Below, piece by piece: positions 5,702 through 13,618 of a stretch of DNA of 34,572 nt (its first letter is position 1; every line of letters starts with the position of its first letter). Under the pieces are notes generated by a model. The model was not told where the DNA came from and did not search any database. It saw nothing but the letters and a program-made list of their open reading frames with translations. The DNA is from a virus: positions 1 through 34,572 of IMG/VR virus record IMGVR_UViG_3300043446_000409. The stretch is one strand, 5' to 3'. Made by a program: the position numbers and the translations under genes.

Positions 5702-6250
5702 TTAGAACTCTGTTTCTTTTCTTGAGAAGAATGAAATTGGATTTACAAACTGAATCGACTCAAAGGCAAAAGTTCTTTTGCCCTTCATTGCAGTGTGAAA
5801 CTCGCCTGCTCTGTTTGGATGAAACGTACCGACGCTTTGTGTCTTGCCCTTGCCTGGAAAGCCACCCTCTTTCGTGCCATGTAGTGCAGCATGTTCTTCA
5901 TCGTGCTTTTTGTGCAGCACAGAATCTTGCCCGTACTTTTCACCGTGCTTCTTGAGAAAGCCTAGGAGATGTCCGTTGTCATCACCCTTCTTGCCGACTA
6001 CCAGATAAGAATGCTCGTCTACATGACGCGCTTCTGGTGTACCGTGACCTTCGACATATCGGCCCTTGACTTTGATAAAGCCATATCCAGACTTACGAAT
6101 AGAACCTTCTAGTTCTTTGTTTCGTGCTGCGTTTTCTTCTGGTGTATTTTCACCACGATGCGCAGTAATCATGCCGATATTCCTATCTTGCGTATGTGAT
6201 AGAACACGCGACAGACTAGCTTCATTGATAAATGTCTTGAAATTTTGCAT
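5702..6250 (-). CDS. DUF3293-like protein (182 aa)
   Basis: The order of conserved features matches DUF3293: GMITAHRGENTPEENAARNK (about 26-45, N...L), IRKSGYGFIKVKGRYVEG (51-68), EHSYLVVG (79-86) and a late KYGQDSVLHK (105-114, the FGQ-type block). The N-terminus MQNFKTFINEA is the short leader seen on many T4-like phage proteins. The C-terminal 60 residues (KGKTQSVGTFHPNRAGEFHT and on) are extra. The biochemical role of the family is unknown to me. The start overlaps the upstream stop as TAATG. Confidence 0.6.
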   Translation of the reverse strand: MQNFKTFINEASLSRVLSHTQDRNIGMITAHRGENTPEENAARNKELEGSIRKSGYGFIKVKGRYVEGHGTPEARHVDEHSYLVVGKKGDDNGHLLGFLKKHGEKYGQDSVLHKKHDEEHAALHGTKEGGFPGKGKTQSVGTFHPNRAGEFHTAMKGKRTFAFESIQFVNPISFFSRKETEF

Positions 6251-7356
6251 TATTCGACTCGTAGGAGAATTGTGTCTTTGTTGATCCGACCTGTCAATTC
6301 AGAAGGTTTAGAATTGATGTCACCCATCACTTTGCGCAGAACGATTTTGCCACCCTCCAGGACTCTCTTCAGGACCTCTGCAGGCTTTCTGAGTGTCTTA
6401 GAGATAGACTCACTGTATTTATAGTTCTCGATTGTAGAACCCTTGACACTCAAACCAGCGCTATCGTTCGCGATATAGACGCCAAGTTTACGGGTTTTGA
6501 CGTTATAAACCCACAACTTCTCGGAACCCATAATCTTCACAGGATTGATCGATGTCAACTTATTGTCGGTATCGTCTTTCTTGTAGTTCAGCTTGGCAAC
6601 CTTCTTTTCGAGAGGAATTGCCTTCTTCTTTCGCGGCTTTCGAGCGGCGTTCTTATTCGCAGCTAGACGTTCAGCATCGCTCATAAACAATGCAAGAATA
6701 TTTGCACCGTGTAGATACTCTTTGTGAGAGCGCGGATTCGCCTCTTTCACATATTCATCAGTCTTGCGATCACCGATCATGATGACCCACTCACGCGCAC
6801 GATTGCGAAAATACTCTGCAATCTTTGTGGCATGCATGGGCTTCACGCCGTTCTCCATCATCCAGGTGTACGGATCAAAGTCTTCTTTTGATGCACGGTG
6901 CCAGAGATCATCAAACTTGCCTTCAAGTTCCATGATGAAATAGTCGACCTTGTTTTGTACGCGCTCTTGAATAGAGATGACATTAGACGGCTCATTAGAG
7001 CCTTTTGCAGGCGATGCAAGTTCGCGCTCGATGACGATCTGATCAAGGCGTCGAATAAATCCATTCACGCTAGTATTGAAAGAGTCGAAAGAGTTGGCAG
7101 GAATCTTTGCGCCACGCGAAAGACACCGCGCAACAAAACCGTCAGTCTGATTCCACATCAGATTCAGAATCTGCGCTGCTTGTTTTTGCTCTTTGGTCAG
7201 TCTTGATCCGAGATAAGATACAAGATATGCTCTTGCATCTTTCTCAGACTTGTTCTCAGCGTACCAACTCAATGCATCAATAAGAGATAACTTGTCGCAA
7301 GTTTTCTCTCTGTCCCAGATAGGTTCTGGAGTGACCCTTGGTGTATACTTAGCCAT
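6250..7356 (-). CDS. conserved phage protein of unknown function (368 aa)
   Basis: A 368-residue soluble protein. Residues 1-220 are mostly helical (DALSWYAENKSEKDARAYLV, FVARCLSRGAKIPANSFDSF); a basic linker at about 238-262 (AARKPRKKKAIPLEKKVAKL) leads to a beta-rich C-terminus with KLWVYNVKTRKLGVYIAND and KGSTIENYK. Such an arrangement suggests a nucleic-acid-binding linker, but no domain is recognised. It has its own promoter (TTGACT, 17 bp, TATAGT at 7364-7392), with the -10 box 7 bases from the ATG, so its transcript would be almost leaderless. Confidence 0.7.
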   Translation of the reverse strand: MAKYTPRVTPEPIWDREKTCDKLSLIDALSWYAENKSEKDARAYLVSYLGSRLTKEQKQAAQILNLMWNQTDGFVARCLSRGAKIPANSFDSFNTSVNGFIRRLDQIVIERELASPAKGSNEPSNVISIQERVQNKVDYFIMELEGKFDDLWHRASKEDFDPYTWMMENGVKPMHATKIAEYFRNRAREWVIMIGDRKTDEYVKEANPRSHKEYLHGANILALFMSDAERLAANKNAARKPRKKKAIPLEKKVAKLNYKKDDTDNKLTSINPVKIMGSEKLWVYNVKTRKLGVYIANDSAGLSVKGSTIENYKYSESISKTLRKPAEVLKRVLEGGKIVLRKVMGDINSKPSELTGRINKDTILLRVE

Positions 7357-7363
7357 GAGGTAT

Positions 7364-7392
7364 ACTATACTCTAAAAAATTGAAAAAGTCAA
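7364..7392 (-). promoter_or_regulatory. sigma70-like promoter before the 368-aa gene
   Basis: Minus-strand TTGACT (7387-7392), 17 bp, TATAGT (7364-7369). Close to the sigma70 consensus and different from the repeated cassette. The predicted start site is next to the ATG at 7356. Confidence 0.7.
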
Positions 7393-7404
7393 ATTAAAAT
7401 TTTA

Positions 7405-7794
7405 TTAGCTAAACTCGCGCGAACTGAACGAATAGCCCTCTGGATCGTCCCAGTCATACTCTGGATTGAACCAGCCTTCCTTGCGCCCTTCATCATTGTG
7501 GACAAGATTCTTGCGACCATTGGGAACATACTCGTTGCTCCAGACATAATCTGGTCTACCAAAAATTTCTACCAACTCAACAAACTCATCGAATGGAACA
7601 GTATCACCATACTCATCACGAATAGTCTTGTCAACAAGATACTCTTTCCACTTCTGCCAAGAAGTCAGACCATCATACTTGTAACCTTGAAATGAGAATG
7701 CCCAGCCATACGACTTCTTGCCTATATGATATTTTTCATCGAATCGGTTGCAGCATTCGCAAACATTCTCAACAACGTAGTAATTAGTGCCCAT
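7405..7794 (-). CDS. conserved phage protein (129 aa)
   Basis: Start set at the ATG at 7794 (MGTNYYVVENVCECCNRFDE), which overlaps the ligase stop as TGATG. The pattern MGTNYY, then CxxC, then HIGKKSYGWAFSF is a recurrent conserved phage protein. Cys12 and Cys14-15 with His23 could bind metal. The C-terminus ends with several acidic and aromatic residues (EYDWDDPEGYSFSS). Function unknown. Confidence 0.7.
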   Translation of the reverse strand: MGTNYYVVENVCECCNRFDEKYHIGKKSYGWAFSFQGYKYDGLTSWQKWKEYLVDKTIRDEYGDTVPFDEFVELVEIFGRPDYVWSNEYVPNGRKNLVHNDEGRKEGWFNPEYDWDDPEGYSFSSREFS

Positions 7795-9137
7795 CACTTA
7801 ATCCTCTTGCTACTATCCGCAGTTGTCTTATCTTCACGAACTTCGAGGAACACAGGCAGGAACAAACTATCCTCACCCTTGTTCTTGCTAGAAATTCGAG
7901 CATTGTACTTCACAGTTACAATCTTACCCTTTACCTTCGTGAAAGTCAACTCCGAGCGCATCTCATCAGTCAGACCAGTGCCAACCGAAACATTCACCTT
8001 GCCATCTGAAGACTGAAGAACCAGCGCACCAAGTTTGCCCTTGTTCTTGCCAGTGCCTTCTTCCCAGCCGACGCAAATCAGATCACACTCAAGTTCGCCC
8101 TTGAACTTGATCTGGTGTTTAGCCCTCTTGTCTTCCCAAATACCATCGCGAGTCTTGAGGATAATACCTTCCTGACCAGCAGCGTGATAAGTCTCGAACA
8201 ACTTTTGGGTCTCTTCTATCGAATTAGCGATAGTGGTGTCAACCACATTAACAAGATGAAGCAAATGATCGCTTAGATTATCAACTGCAACCACAACAGT
8301 TCCGAGACGAGTTTCGTAATCAACATCGCACTTGCCCTGCTGGAAATACTGGAGGGGAATCACATCCCAAATCGTCGCACGAACCTGTTCACGCTCTTCG
8401 TCAGAAATAGTCCCCTTCACAGCCTTGTTCAGAATGCCGTTGCCCGTCTTACGATCCAGTAACCTTTCCACGAGTTTGGCACTGGCTTCCGCCACAACCA
8501 ACTCGCCATCAAACACAACATTTGCCATGCCGATATTTTTGGCCATCTCTAGAAATGCTGCATCAAGAAGATCATTATTGACGGCGACTTCCTTGCCATT
8601 GCGTGAACGATACTCAACGCTCTTAGCATTCGCATCGACAATTGCGGCAAAGCGCATGCCGTCCATCTTTAGCTGGACAAAAGCAGGGAACTGCACCTTG
8701 GCGACCAACTTCTGTTCATAGCCAGAAGCAAGCATACAAGGAAACGTCGGGATCAAGTCCTTCCAAATCTTATTGGCAGTAGACTCTTGAACACCGCAGT
8801 CTAGGTCTTTCTGGATCACAGCCTCAAGAACCTTCGCATCATCAGCAACCAATGACCCTAACAACTTGGCAAGAAATGCAATCGCATCATTACCTGTGGT
8901 CTGGCGACTCGAAAGAACAGTCAGACTGTCAAGAACAGAATCAAGACTATCTGCCTGATTCTTCTTGGCTGGCTTGTACTCTGGAATCTTACGTTGATAG
9001 AACTGCGTATATGGATCAAGTGCGAGAAAGATCACGCGCTTGAGTACATCATTCTTAGCATTCTTCTTTAGGATTGCCTCTTTCTCGAGGCGAGAAGAAG
9101 TCGAACGCAACTCTTCTAAAATAGTATAGACACTCAT
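7794..9137 (-). CDS. ATP-dependent DNA ligase, T4 gp30-like (447 aa)
   Basis: The nucleotidyl-transferase motif I is KMDGMR, with the adenylated lysine at residue 157. Motif III follows as VFDGELVV, motif IV as EGIILK, and motif V as HQIKFKGELECD. The N-terminal helical domain and the C-terminal OB fold (KGKIVTVKYNARISSK) give the usual length for T4-type ligases. It seals nicks during phage replication and recombination. Start chosen as ATG at 9137 (MSVYTILEEL); the frame is open 12 bases further to a TTG that overlaps the HNH stop. The ribosome binding site is weak either way. Confidence 0.93.
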   Translation of the reverse strand: MSVYTILEELRSTSSRLEKEAILKKNAKNDVLKRVIFLALDPYTQFYQRKIPEYKPAKKNQADSLDSVLDSLTVLSSRQTTGNDAIAFLAKLLGSLVADDAKVLEAVIQKDLDCGVQESTANKIWKDLIPTFPCMLASGYEQKLVAKVQFPAFVQLKMDGMRFAAIVDANAKSVEYRSRNGKEVAVNNDLLDAAFLEMAKNIGMANVVFDGELVVAEASAKLVERLLDRKTGNGILNKAVKGTISDEEREQVRATIWDVIPLQYFQQGKCDVDYETRLGTVVVAVDNLSDHLLHLVNVVDTTIANSIEETQKLFETYHAAGQEGIILKTRDGIWEDKRAKHQIKFKGELECDLICVGWEEGTGKNKGKLGALVLQSSDGKVNVSVGTGLTDEMRSELTFTKVKGKIVTVKYNARISSKNKGEDSLFLPVFLEVREDKTTADSSKRIK

Positions 9138-9145
9138 CTTATATT

Positions 9146-9529
9146 TCAATCTTTGCTTTTGGTCCGTATGACCTTATGATAATGTTCAAGATTTTGAGTC
9201 GCAGTAGTCCATTCCAAATTTGAAGGATGATAATTCATTCTATCACCATTTATATGGTTCACCTGCATATTCTTCATCAATTCTTTTTTAACAGAATCTG
9301 GAGTCTTCTTCCAGTCTTTCACGGGAATTCCTGGATATGTTTCTGGTAGCGGATGAAAAGTTTCGCAAACAAGTCTATGTATGGCAACTGTGCGCGCTTT
9401 GCCTTCAATCCAAAGGCTGACTTTAGGATATCTACTTGCTCCACTTGTTCCAGATGTGGACGTTTTTATAACTTTTTGTGTTCGCGAATTGTATATATTT
9501 CCATCATCAAGCATCCAATATGTATGCAA
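9146..9529 (-). CDS. HNH homing endonuclease-like protein (127 aa)
   Basis: The C-terminal HNH fold is clear: VNHINGDRMNYHPSNLEWTT, preceded by IHRLVCETFHPLP at about residues 50-62. It resembles free-standing homing endonucleases of phages. The N-terminus is uncertain. The frame contains no ATG before M6; a TTG at 9529 is one possible start. A separate ATG at 9582 with AAGG upstream opens another frame that encodes MTDISGRTVY, and loss of one GT from GTGT at 9553-9558 would join it to LIHKGKKLHTYW. The gene may therefore be frameshifted. Confidence 0.75.
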   Translation of the reverse strand: MHTYWMLDDGNIYNSRTQKVIKTSTSGTSGASRYPKVSLWIEGKARTVAIHRLVCETFHPLPETYPGIPVKDWKKTPDSVKKELMKNMQVNHINGDRMNYHPSNLEWTTATQNLEHYHKVIRTKSKD

Positions 9530-9620
9530 CTTCTTACCCTTGTGAATGAGGTATACACAGTCCGACCAGAAATGTCTGTCATATCAATTACCTTATAGAA
9601 AACAACTCGCTTCTATAGGT

Positions 9621-9673
9621 ATAATAGCTTTCTGGAAGAAAAAGTAAAGCAGCAAAAACTCTAACAAAATCAA
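9621..9673 (-). promoter_or_regulatory. repeated-cassette promoter E
   Basis: TATTAT (9621-9626), 16 bp, TTTACT (9643-9648), 19 bp, TTGATT (9668-9673). Same spacing as the cassettes near 4400-4970 and 800. It drives the HNH gene, the ligase and 7405-7794, and starts just past the receptor's terminator. Confidence 0.75.
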
Positions 9674-9703
9674 TGACTTGCGTAACCCATTGATCTTAAA
9701 AGA

Positions 9704-9727
9704 AAAAGGGGACCGAAGTCCCCTTTT
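9704..9727 (-). terminator. rho-independent terminator after TonB receptor
   Basis: A perfect 10-bp stem AAAAGGGGAC/GTCCCCTTTT with the stable TTCG tetraloop, then TC and TTTT, two bases after the receptor stop codon. On the plus strand the same hairpin has a CGAA loop and TTTTCTT tail, so it may work in both directions. Confidence 0.92.
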
Positions 9728-9728
9728 C

Positions 9729-11951
9729 TTATAGCTTCGCGTTGAGCGCTATACCAAACATCCTTGGCGTATTGAAGTTTCCATAATACCCAAGTGTCGC
9801 AGCATTAGACGGATCGCGACGATAGACATGCGTTTCATCTAGCAAGTTTCTTGACCATGCTGATACGGTGAACGAATCATTTAGGTTATAAGATAGCTTG
9901 CCGTTTACGATGAACGATGCATCATTTGTCGCATCAAACTGATCAAAGGTCTGAGTTGCGTCCATATGATTTGCATCCAGATGAAGCGTTACCTTATGAA
10001 TCTTATAGTCAGCGCCGACGTTGTAGACATTCTTTGGAGTGAATACAATAAACACTGGCTGAATCTTGTTCGTGAACGGATTCATCGTCTCAGGAACATT
10101 TGTGCTAGTGTAAGTGTATGCAGCAGAAAGAACTAGATTATCGATTGGCGAATATAGCGCTTCAACTTCAACACCCTTGATCTTTGTGACGCCAGGAGCG
10201 TTGATCGTTTCAAGTGTGTTGCGTGTTGACTTCGTGACTGGATCAAACTGAACATTCGAGAAGTCGATCTGACTTCCTGTACGATCCATTGTATAAGCAG
10301 CCATGTTGACGCGCAGATTATCAAACTCAGTCTTCACACCAACTTCGTATGACTTGTTATCTTCTGGATCAAATGCACGATAGGTGATCGATCTTGAAGA
10401 TGCGCCACCAGAACGATATCCAGTTGCATACTTCGCGTAAGTATTCACATTCTGATTTAGCTTATACGAAAGAATGACAAGTGGATTGAAACGGCTTGTC
10501 TTCTGCGCATAGGTAAAGTTTGTTGAAATGTTTGATACCTTTGTTAGAGAGCCAGACTTATCATCCGTAGTGTATCTGCCACCAAGAGTGATTGCTAGCT
10601 TCTCTACTGGAGTATAAACAACCTGACCAAAAGCAGCATATGACTTGCTATCTGCTCTGCTCTGACGATCAAGACTACGATTGCCGATCAACGTATTGGT
10701 TAGATCGTTGATCGTATATGATGAAGTTGTTGCATCCCACTTGTTTGTAGAAGGAGTAGCAGCGTCATCAGCAGCAGTCTCAGTGAAGTAGTATAGACCG
10801 CTCACATAACGTAGGTTGTCAAAAATGTCACCAAGCAACTGAAACTCTTGTGACCACTGAGTCTGGTCAAGTGTTGCGAGTGAGTATCTTGAGAAGACAC
10901 CATTAGGAACTGCAACAGGAACGCGATGCGCGCCACCAGAGTTGTCCCACTGGCTTACATAAACAGAACGCTTCGACGAAATAGAACGAAACTCTTGCTC
11001 ATTGAACTTATATGATACAGAAAGAGTATGACCGTCTGTCTCATCAACGCTGTCCTGCTGAGGAACACCGATATCAGCAACTGTCATTCTGCTCGTGCCA
11101 TTTACAACAACAATAGAAGGCAGTGGCTTGATCTGACCAGTTGCTGTGCCTACTACAAGTCCTGTTGGATTGTAGTTGAGTAGCTGTGAGTAGAATGGCG
11201 TGTTCTTATCGTTGCCATAATCATACGAATATGAAACTGTCAACGAATCAGTTGGCTTATAGTCAGCAGCAAACTTTACACCGTTGCGATCATAGTAGTT
11301 CCAACCACGCTGACCAGCAAGAGGATTCTTTACTACTGCATCTTGATGCTGGTTCACGACATCGATCTTTGTCGAAATGTTTGCAAACTCGCCAAGATTG
11401 ATATGTGCATCAGCAGCGTAATTATTGTAATTGCCATAGCCTGTATTCAGATTGACACCGAATACGCCTGTAGGCTTCTTTGTTACAATGCTTACAGCAC
11501 CACCTTCAGTGTTACGACCAAAGAGTGTGCCCTGCGGTCCCTTTAGAACTTCGATGCGCTCTACATCAAATAGCGCAGCATTGAGTCCGTGCTGGCGACC
11601 AAGATAAACGCCATCAACATAAACGCCGACGCCTTGTTCACGCGCTGGCTGGTTTGCATCAAGTGGTACGATACCACGAATGCCGATAGTAAGTGCTGAT
11701 TGACGCGCTTCGAATGTAGCGACTGTTAGACCAGGAATTGATCCATCATTTAGATCTAGCAAACTCTTTACTTGGCGGTCAGAAAGACCCTTTGAATCGA
11801 GAACAGAGATTGCGATTGGAGTTTCTTGTAGATTCGTTTCTCTCTTAGTAGCTGTAACTACAATTTCTTCTAATACAGGTGTTAGTGGTTCAGCAGAATA
11901 AGCTGAAAGTGAAATGAGTGATACAGCCAGTGCGGCTAGAAATTTAGTCAT
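9729..11951 (-). CDS. TonB-dependent outer-membrane receptor (740 aa)
   Basis: An N-terminal signal peptide (residues 1-20, ending SAYSA) is followed by a TonB box, EEIVVTATKR (28-37), a plug domain including DVERIEVLKGPQGTLFGRN and GGAVSIVTKKP (about 128-158), and a long beta-barrel region ending GNFNTPRMFGIALNAKL. The length is normal for the family, and no frameshift is visible. TonB-dependent receptors import siderophores, vitamin B12 or sugars across the outer membrane using host TonB. The substrate is not readable. It is a full-length host-type gene with no endonuclease or transposase beside it, in a unit with its own upstream region and terminators on both sides. The TGAGG/CCTCA hairpin at the start covers the ribosome binding site. 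Confidence 0.92.
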   Translation of the reverse strand: MTKFLAALAVSLISLSAYSAEPLTPVLEEIVVTATKRETNLQETPIAISVLDSKGLSDRQVKSLLDLNDGSIPGLTVATFEARQSALTIGIRGIVPLDANQPAREQGVGVYVDGVYLGRQHGLNAALFDVERIEVLKGPQGTLFGRNTEGGAVSIVTKKPTGVFGVNLNTGYGNYNNYAADAHINLGEFANISTKIDVVNQHQDAVVKNPLAGQRGWNYYDRNGVKFAADYKPTDSLTVSYSYDYGNDKNTPFYSQLLNYNPTGLVVGTATGQIKPLPSIVVVNGTSRMTVADIGVPQQDSVDETDGHTLSVSYKFNEQEFRSISSKRSVYVSQWDNSGGAHRVPVAVPNGVFSRYSLATLDQTQWSQEFQLLGDIFDNLRYVSGLYYFTETAADDAATPSTNKWDATTSSYTINDLTNTLIGNRSLDRQSRADSKSYAAFGQVVYTPVEKLAITLGGRYTTDDKSGSLTKVSNISTNFTYAQKTSRFNPLVILSYKLNQNVNTYAKYATGYRSGGASSRSITYRAFDPEDNKSYEVGVKTEFDNLRVNMAAYTMDRTGSQIDFSNVQFDPVTKSTRNTLETINAPGVTKIKGVEVEALYSPIDNLVLSAAYTYTSTNVPETMNPFTNKIQPVFIVFTPKNVYNVGADYKIHKVTLHLDANHMDATQTFDQFDATNDASFIVNGKLSYNLNDSFTVSAWSRNLLDETHVYRRDPSNAATLGYYGNFNTPRMFGIALNAKL

Positions 11952-11980
11952 GAGGTTCCCTCAGTGAAATCTAGAGTCTT

Positions 11981-11986
11981 TATATA
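11981..11986 (-). promoter_or_regulatory. candidate -10 box of receptor gene
   Basis: TATATA on the minus strand, about 30 bases before the receptor ATG. The best -35 match 16 bp upstream is poor (CTCAAT), so the call rests on the box position. The leader includes the TGAGGGAAC ribosome binding site inside the hairpin at 11951-11963. Confidence 0.35.
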
Positions 11987-12055
11987 GATCCAGAATGTTA
12001 CAATTGAGTTACAAAAGAGGGTGTTTGTAAAGAAAATTCGGTTTGTCTATCGCCA

Positions 12056-12071
12056 CACAATGCGCATTGTG
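12056..12071. promoter_or_regulatory. 16-bp perfect palindrome, candidate operator
   Basis: CACAATGCGCATTGTG, an uninterrupted 16-bp palindrome, about 105 bp upstream of the receptor start and downstream of the 12083-12108 terminator. Its length and symmetry fit the binding site of a dimeric regulator. It does not match the Fur box. Confidence 0.45.
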
Positions 12072-12082
12072 CCCTAGACCCC

Positions 12083-12108
12083 TAATAAAAGCCAGCGTCA
12101 TACGCTAG
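12083..12108 (-). terminator. intrinsic terminator upstream of receptor unit
   Basis: Stem CTAGCGT/ACGCTGG (seven pairs, one G-T) with a 3-nt ATG loop, followed by CTTTTATT on the minus strand. It ends the operon that begins at the primase. A second hairpin, CCACTAACC...GGTGTAAGTGG, lies just upstream (12109-12135). Confidence 0.7.
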
Positions 12109-12160
12109 ACCACTTACACCGAAAGGTTAGTGGCGGCTGAACAGTATTTAGTCGATTTTA

Positions 12161-12421
12161 CTAGCCAATTGAGATATTTTTTACAGAATTTACGCGAAAA
12201 GAGCGCCAGCCGTTCGCTTCAGTGTCCCAAACAGCAATATTATTATCGCGAACACTGTTTTCCTGCAAGAGGACTTTACCACTGTTCATTGGGGCAGCAG
12301 GAACATACTCTGGCAGCAAAGTGCAGCGCATCACGCGCTCAGTACCGTCAACTTTTGTAAAAGTAATAGAAACGACATTGTTCTGTAACACTTCAAGCAT
12401 ATTTTCTTTTGTAAAGAGCAT
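12161..12421 (-). CDS. DUF2693 / WYL_2 Sm-like protein (86 aa)
   Basis: The pattern LQNNVVSITFTKVDGTERVM (12-31), then CTLLPEYVPA (33-42), and the final NNIAVWDTEANGWRSFRVNS matches the small Sm-like SH3-barrel phage family (DUF2693, WYL_2), known from T4-like phages and without a firm biochemical role. GAGGTGAAT precedes the ATG at 12421. It is the last gene before the terminator. Confidence 0.72.
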   Translation of the reverse strand: MLFTKENMLEVLQNNVVSITFTKVDGTERVMRCTLLPEYVPAAPMNSGKVLLQENSVRDNNIAVWDTEANGWRSFRVNSVKNISIG

Positions 12422-12430
12422 ACATTCACC

Positions 12431-12805
12431 TCAAACTTGTTTGACTACATCATTGATGGCTTTAGAAGAAAATTCCCAATTACCTAAAATTTGTCGAAAC
12501 ATCTGCTTGATGTCTTTTTTAGGAATCGCTTTATCTTTCACCATAAGTCCATTATAACCCGCTTTTGCCTGATTGTCAATAAAATATTTGACATCACCAA
12601 TATAAGCTGCCATGACTTCAGCAACACTCTTGTCCTGCTTGAAGGTCAGGACATGATACTTGTACCCAAGTTCATCAGGCTTGAATGATCGATCTTGATA
12701 CTTGTAAACAGTAGTATCTAATTCAGTTACTACCTGATTCTTTTCTTCTTTTTTACTAACTGCCCATAGTGCGCCGTCACAATCTTCGAACTCGTTCTTT
12801 TTCAT
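12431..12805 (-). CDS. hypothetical protein (124 aa)
   Basis: A charged 124-residue protein, with AVSKKEEKNQVVTELDTTVY near the N-terminus and ELGYKYHVLTFKQDKSVAEV in the middle. The predicted fold is alpha/beta and shows no recognised motif. A strong ribosome binding site, GGAGG, stands before the start, indicating good expression. It lies between the RuvC-like resolvase and the DUF2693 gene. Confidence 0.65.
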   Translation of the reverse strand: MKKNEFEDCDGALWAVSKKEEKNQVVTELDTTVYKYQDRSFKPDELGYKYHVLTFKQDKSVAEVMAAYIGDVKYFIDNQAKAGYNGLMVKDKAIPKKDIKQMFRQILGNWEFSSKAINDVVKQV

Positions 12806-12819
12806 GATTGCCTCCAGTG

Positions 12820-13389
12820 CTATGCTTCGTTGTCTATCATCCCCTCAAGTTTTTCAATCATATACCTTGCGATATACCAAGCATCAACAATATCAGTAGT
12901 TGGTGATCCTAGCTTCGTTGTAGGACTAATGATATCGTGCAAGTTTATATTTGTCTCTGCTACAAATGCCTCATACATCTTTTCTTTTGTCGCGTTGCCT
13001 TTGCCTGTTGCGAATTTCTTTACGACAGTCGGTGGGACAGTAAAAAATTTGTAGTTGTGTTTGTATAAGAAGTGCTTGAGCAGCCCACAATTTTCTGCTA
13101 TGTTGAAAACTTTACCCTTTGAACCAAAAGAGTAGTCTTCTATCATAACATAGGTTGTCTCTTTGTCAAAGTTCTGAAGTAACTCAAGCACCCAGTTTGA
13201 AAGATTCTCATAACGCTCTTGATCAGTCAAGTAGTCATCATGATAGTTGCCGAGAATATTTTGATATTTCCCAACAACTGATTTGCGATCATTCAAAAAG
13301 TAGAACGAACTGTTCGCAAATGTATTATCTTTACTGACACAAATAGCAGGACTTGTCAGAGAATAGTCGATACCGATGACGGTGTACAT
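12820..13389 (-). CDS. RuvC-like Holliday junction resolvase (189 aa)
   Basis: The RNase H-like acidic residues are in their expected order: Asp8 in GIDYSLTSPAI, Glu84 in VMIEDYSFGS, and Asp166/Asp169 in TTDIVDAWYIARY, with a lysine-rich GKGNATKEKM block (139-148 region) that matches the RuvC DNA-contact segment. It would cut Holliday junctions or branched concatemers before packaging. The ATG at 13389 follows the upstream stop directly; a TTG-started extension to 13449 overlaps that gene and is less likely. Confidence 0.82.
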   Translation of the reverse strand: MYTVIGIDYSLTSPAICVSKDNTFANSSFYFLNDRKSVVGKYQNILGNYHDDYLTDQERYENLSNWVLELLQNFDKETTYVMIEDYSFGSKGKVFNIAENCGLLKHFLYKHNYKFFTVPPTVVKKFATGKGNATKEKMYEAFVAETNINLHDIISPTTKLGSPTTDIVDAWYIARYMIEKLEGMIDNEA

Positions 13390-13390
13390 A

Positions 13391-13615
13391 TCAGTTGTAC
13401 TTGTCTTCGGTGTCGTCTCCTTCAATTTCTGAGTCGCCGCTTTCGCCAAAGTAATCTATATCGTCTTCATCGTTGAAGTTTAGTTCATCGCTAGCATTAT
13501 CAAAGAAGTCGCCACAAAATGGGCAATGACTTGGCGTGTAACTTACTTCATCGTCTTCAAAAGAAAGCGCGAATGCTGAACCGCAATTATCGCAAACTAG
13601 TTTTAGATCTGGCAT
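13391..13615 (-). CDS. zinc-ribbon protein with acidic tail (74 aa)
   Basis: CDNCGSAF (8-15) and CPFCGDFF (31-38) form a CxxC...CxxC zinc ribbon; the rest is almost entirely acidic (DELNFNDEDDIDYFGESGDS). Its ribosome binding site, AGGATT, lies in the 3' arm of a perfect 10-bp hairpin (13619-13648), so translation may be controlled. Zinc-ribbon plus acidic tail suggests a DNA mimic or a protein that meets a replication or transcription enzyme, but this is inference. Confidence 0.7.
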   Translation of the reverse strand: MPDLKLVCDNCGSAFALSFEDDEVSYTPSHCPFCGDFFDNASDELNFNDEDDIDYFGESGDSEIEGDDTEDKYN

Positions 13616-13618
13616 AAA

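Noticed and set aside
6410-6425. TATAAATA-like box inside the 368-residue gene
   Set aside because: It encodes YKY in a conserved reading frame and no gene start lies downstream at the right distance.
7794-9529. HNH gene as part of an intron in the ligase gene
   Set aside because: The ligase reads from its N-terminal domain through all motifs without interruption; the HNH gene stands before it.
9729-11951. Receptor present only through misassembly
   Set aside because: Both flanks continue with phage genes in the same direction, the terminators fit the borders, and a promoter cassette of the same class resumes immediately downstream. It should still be checked with read coverage.
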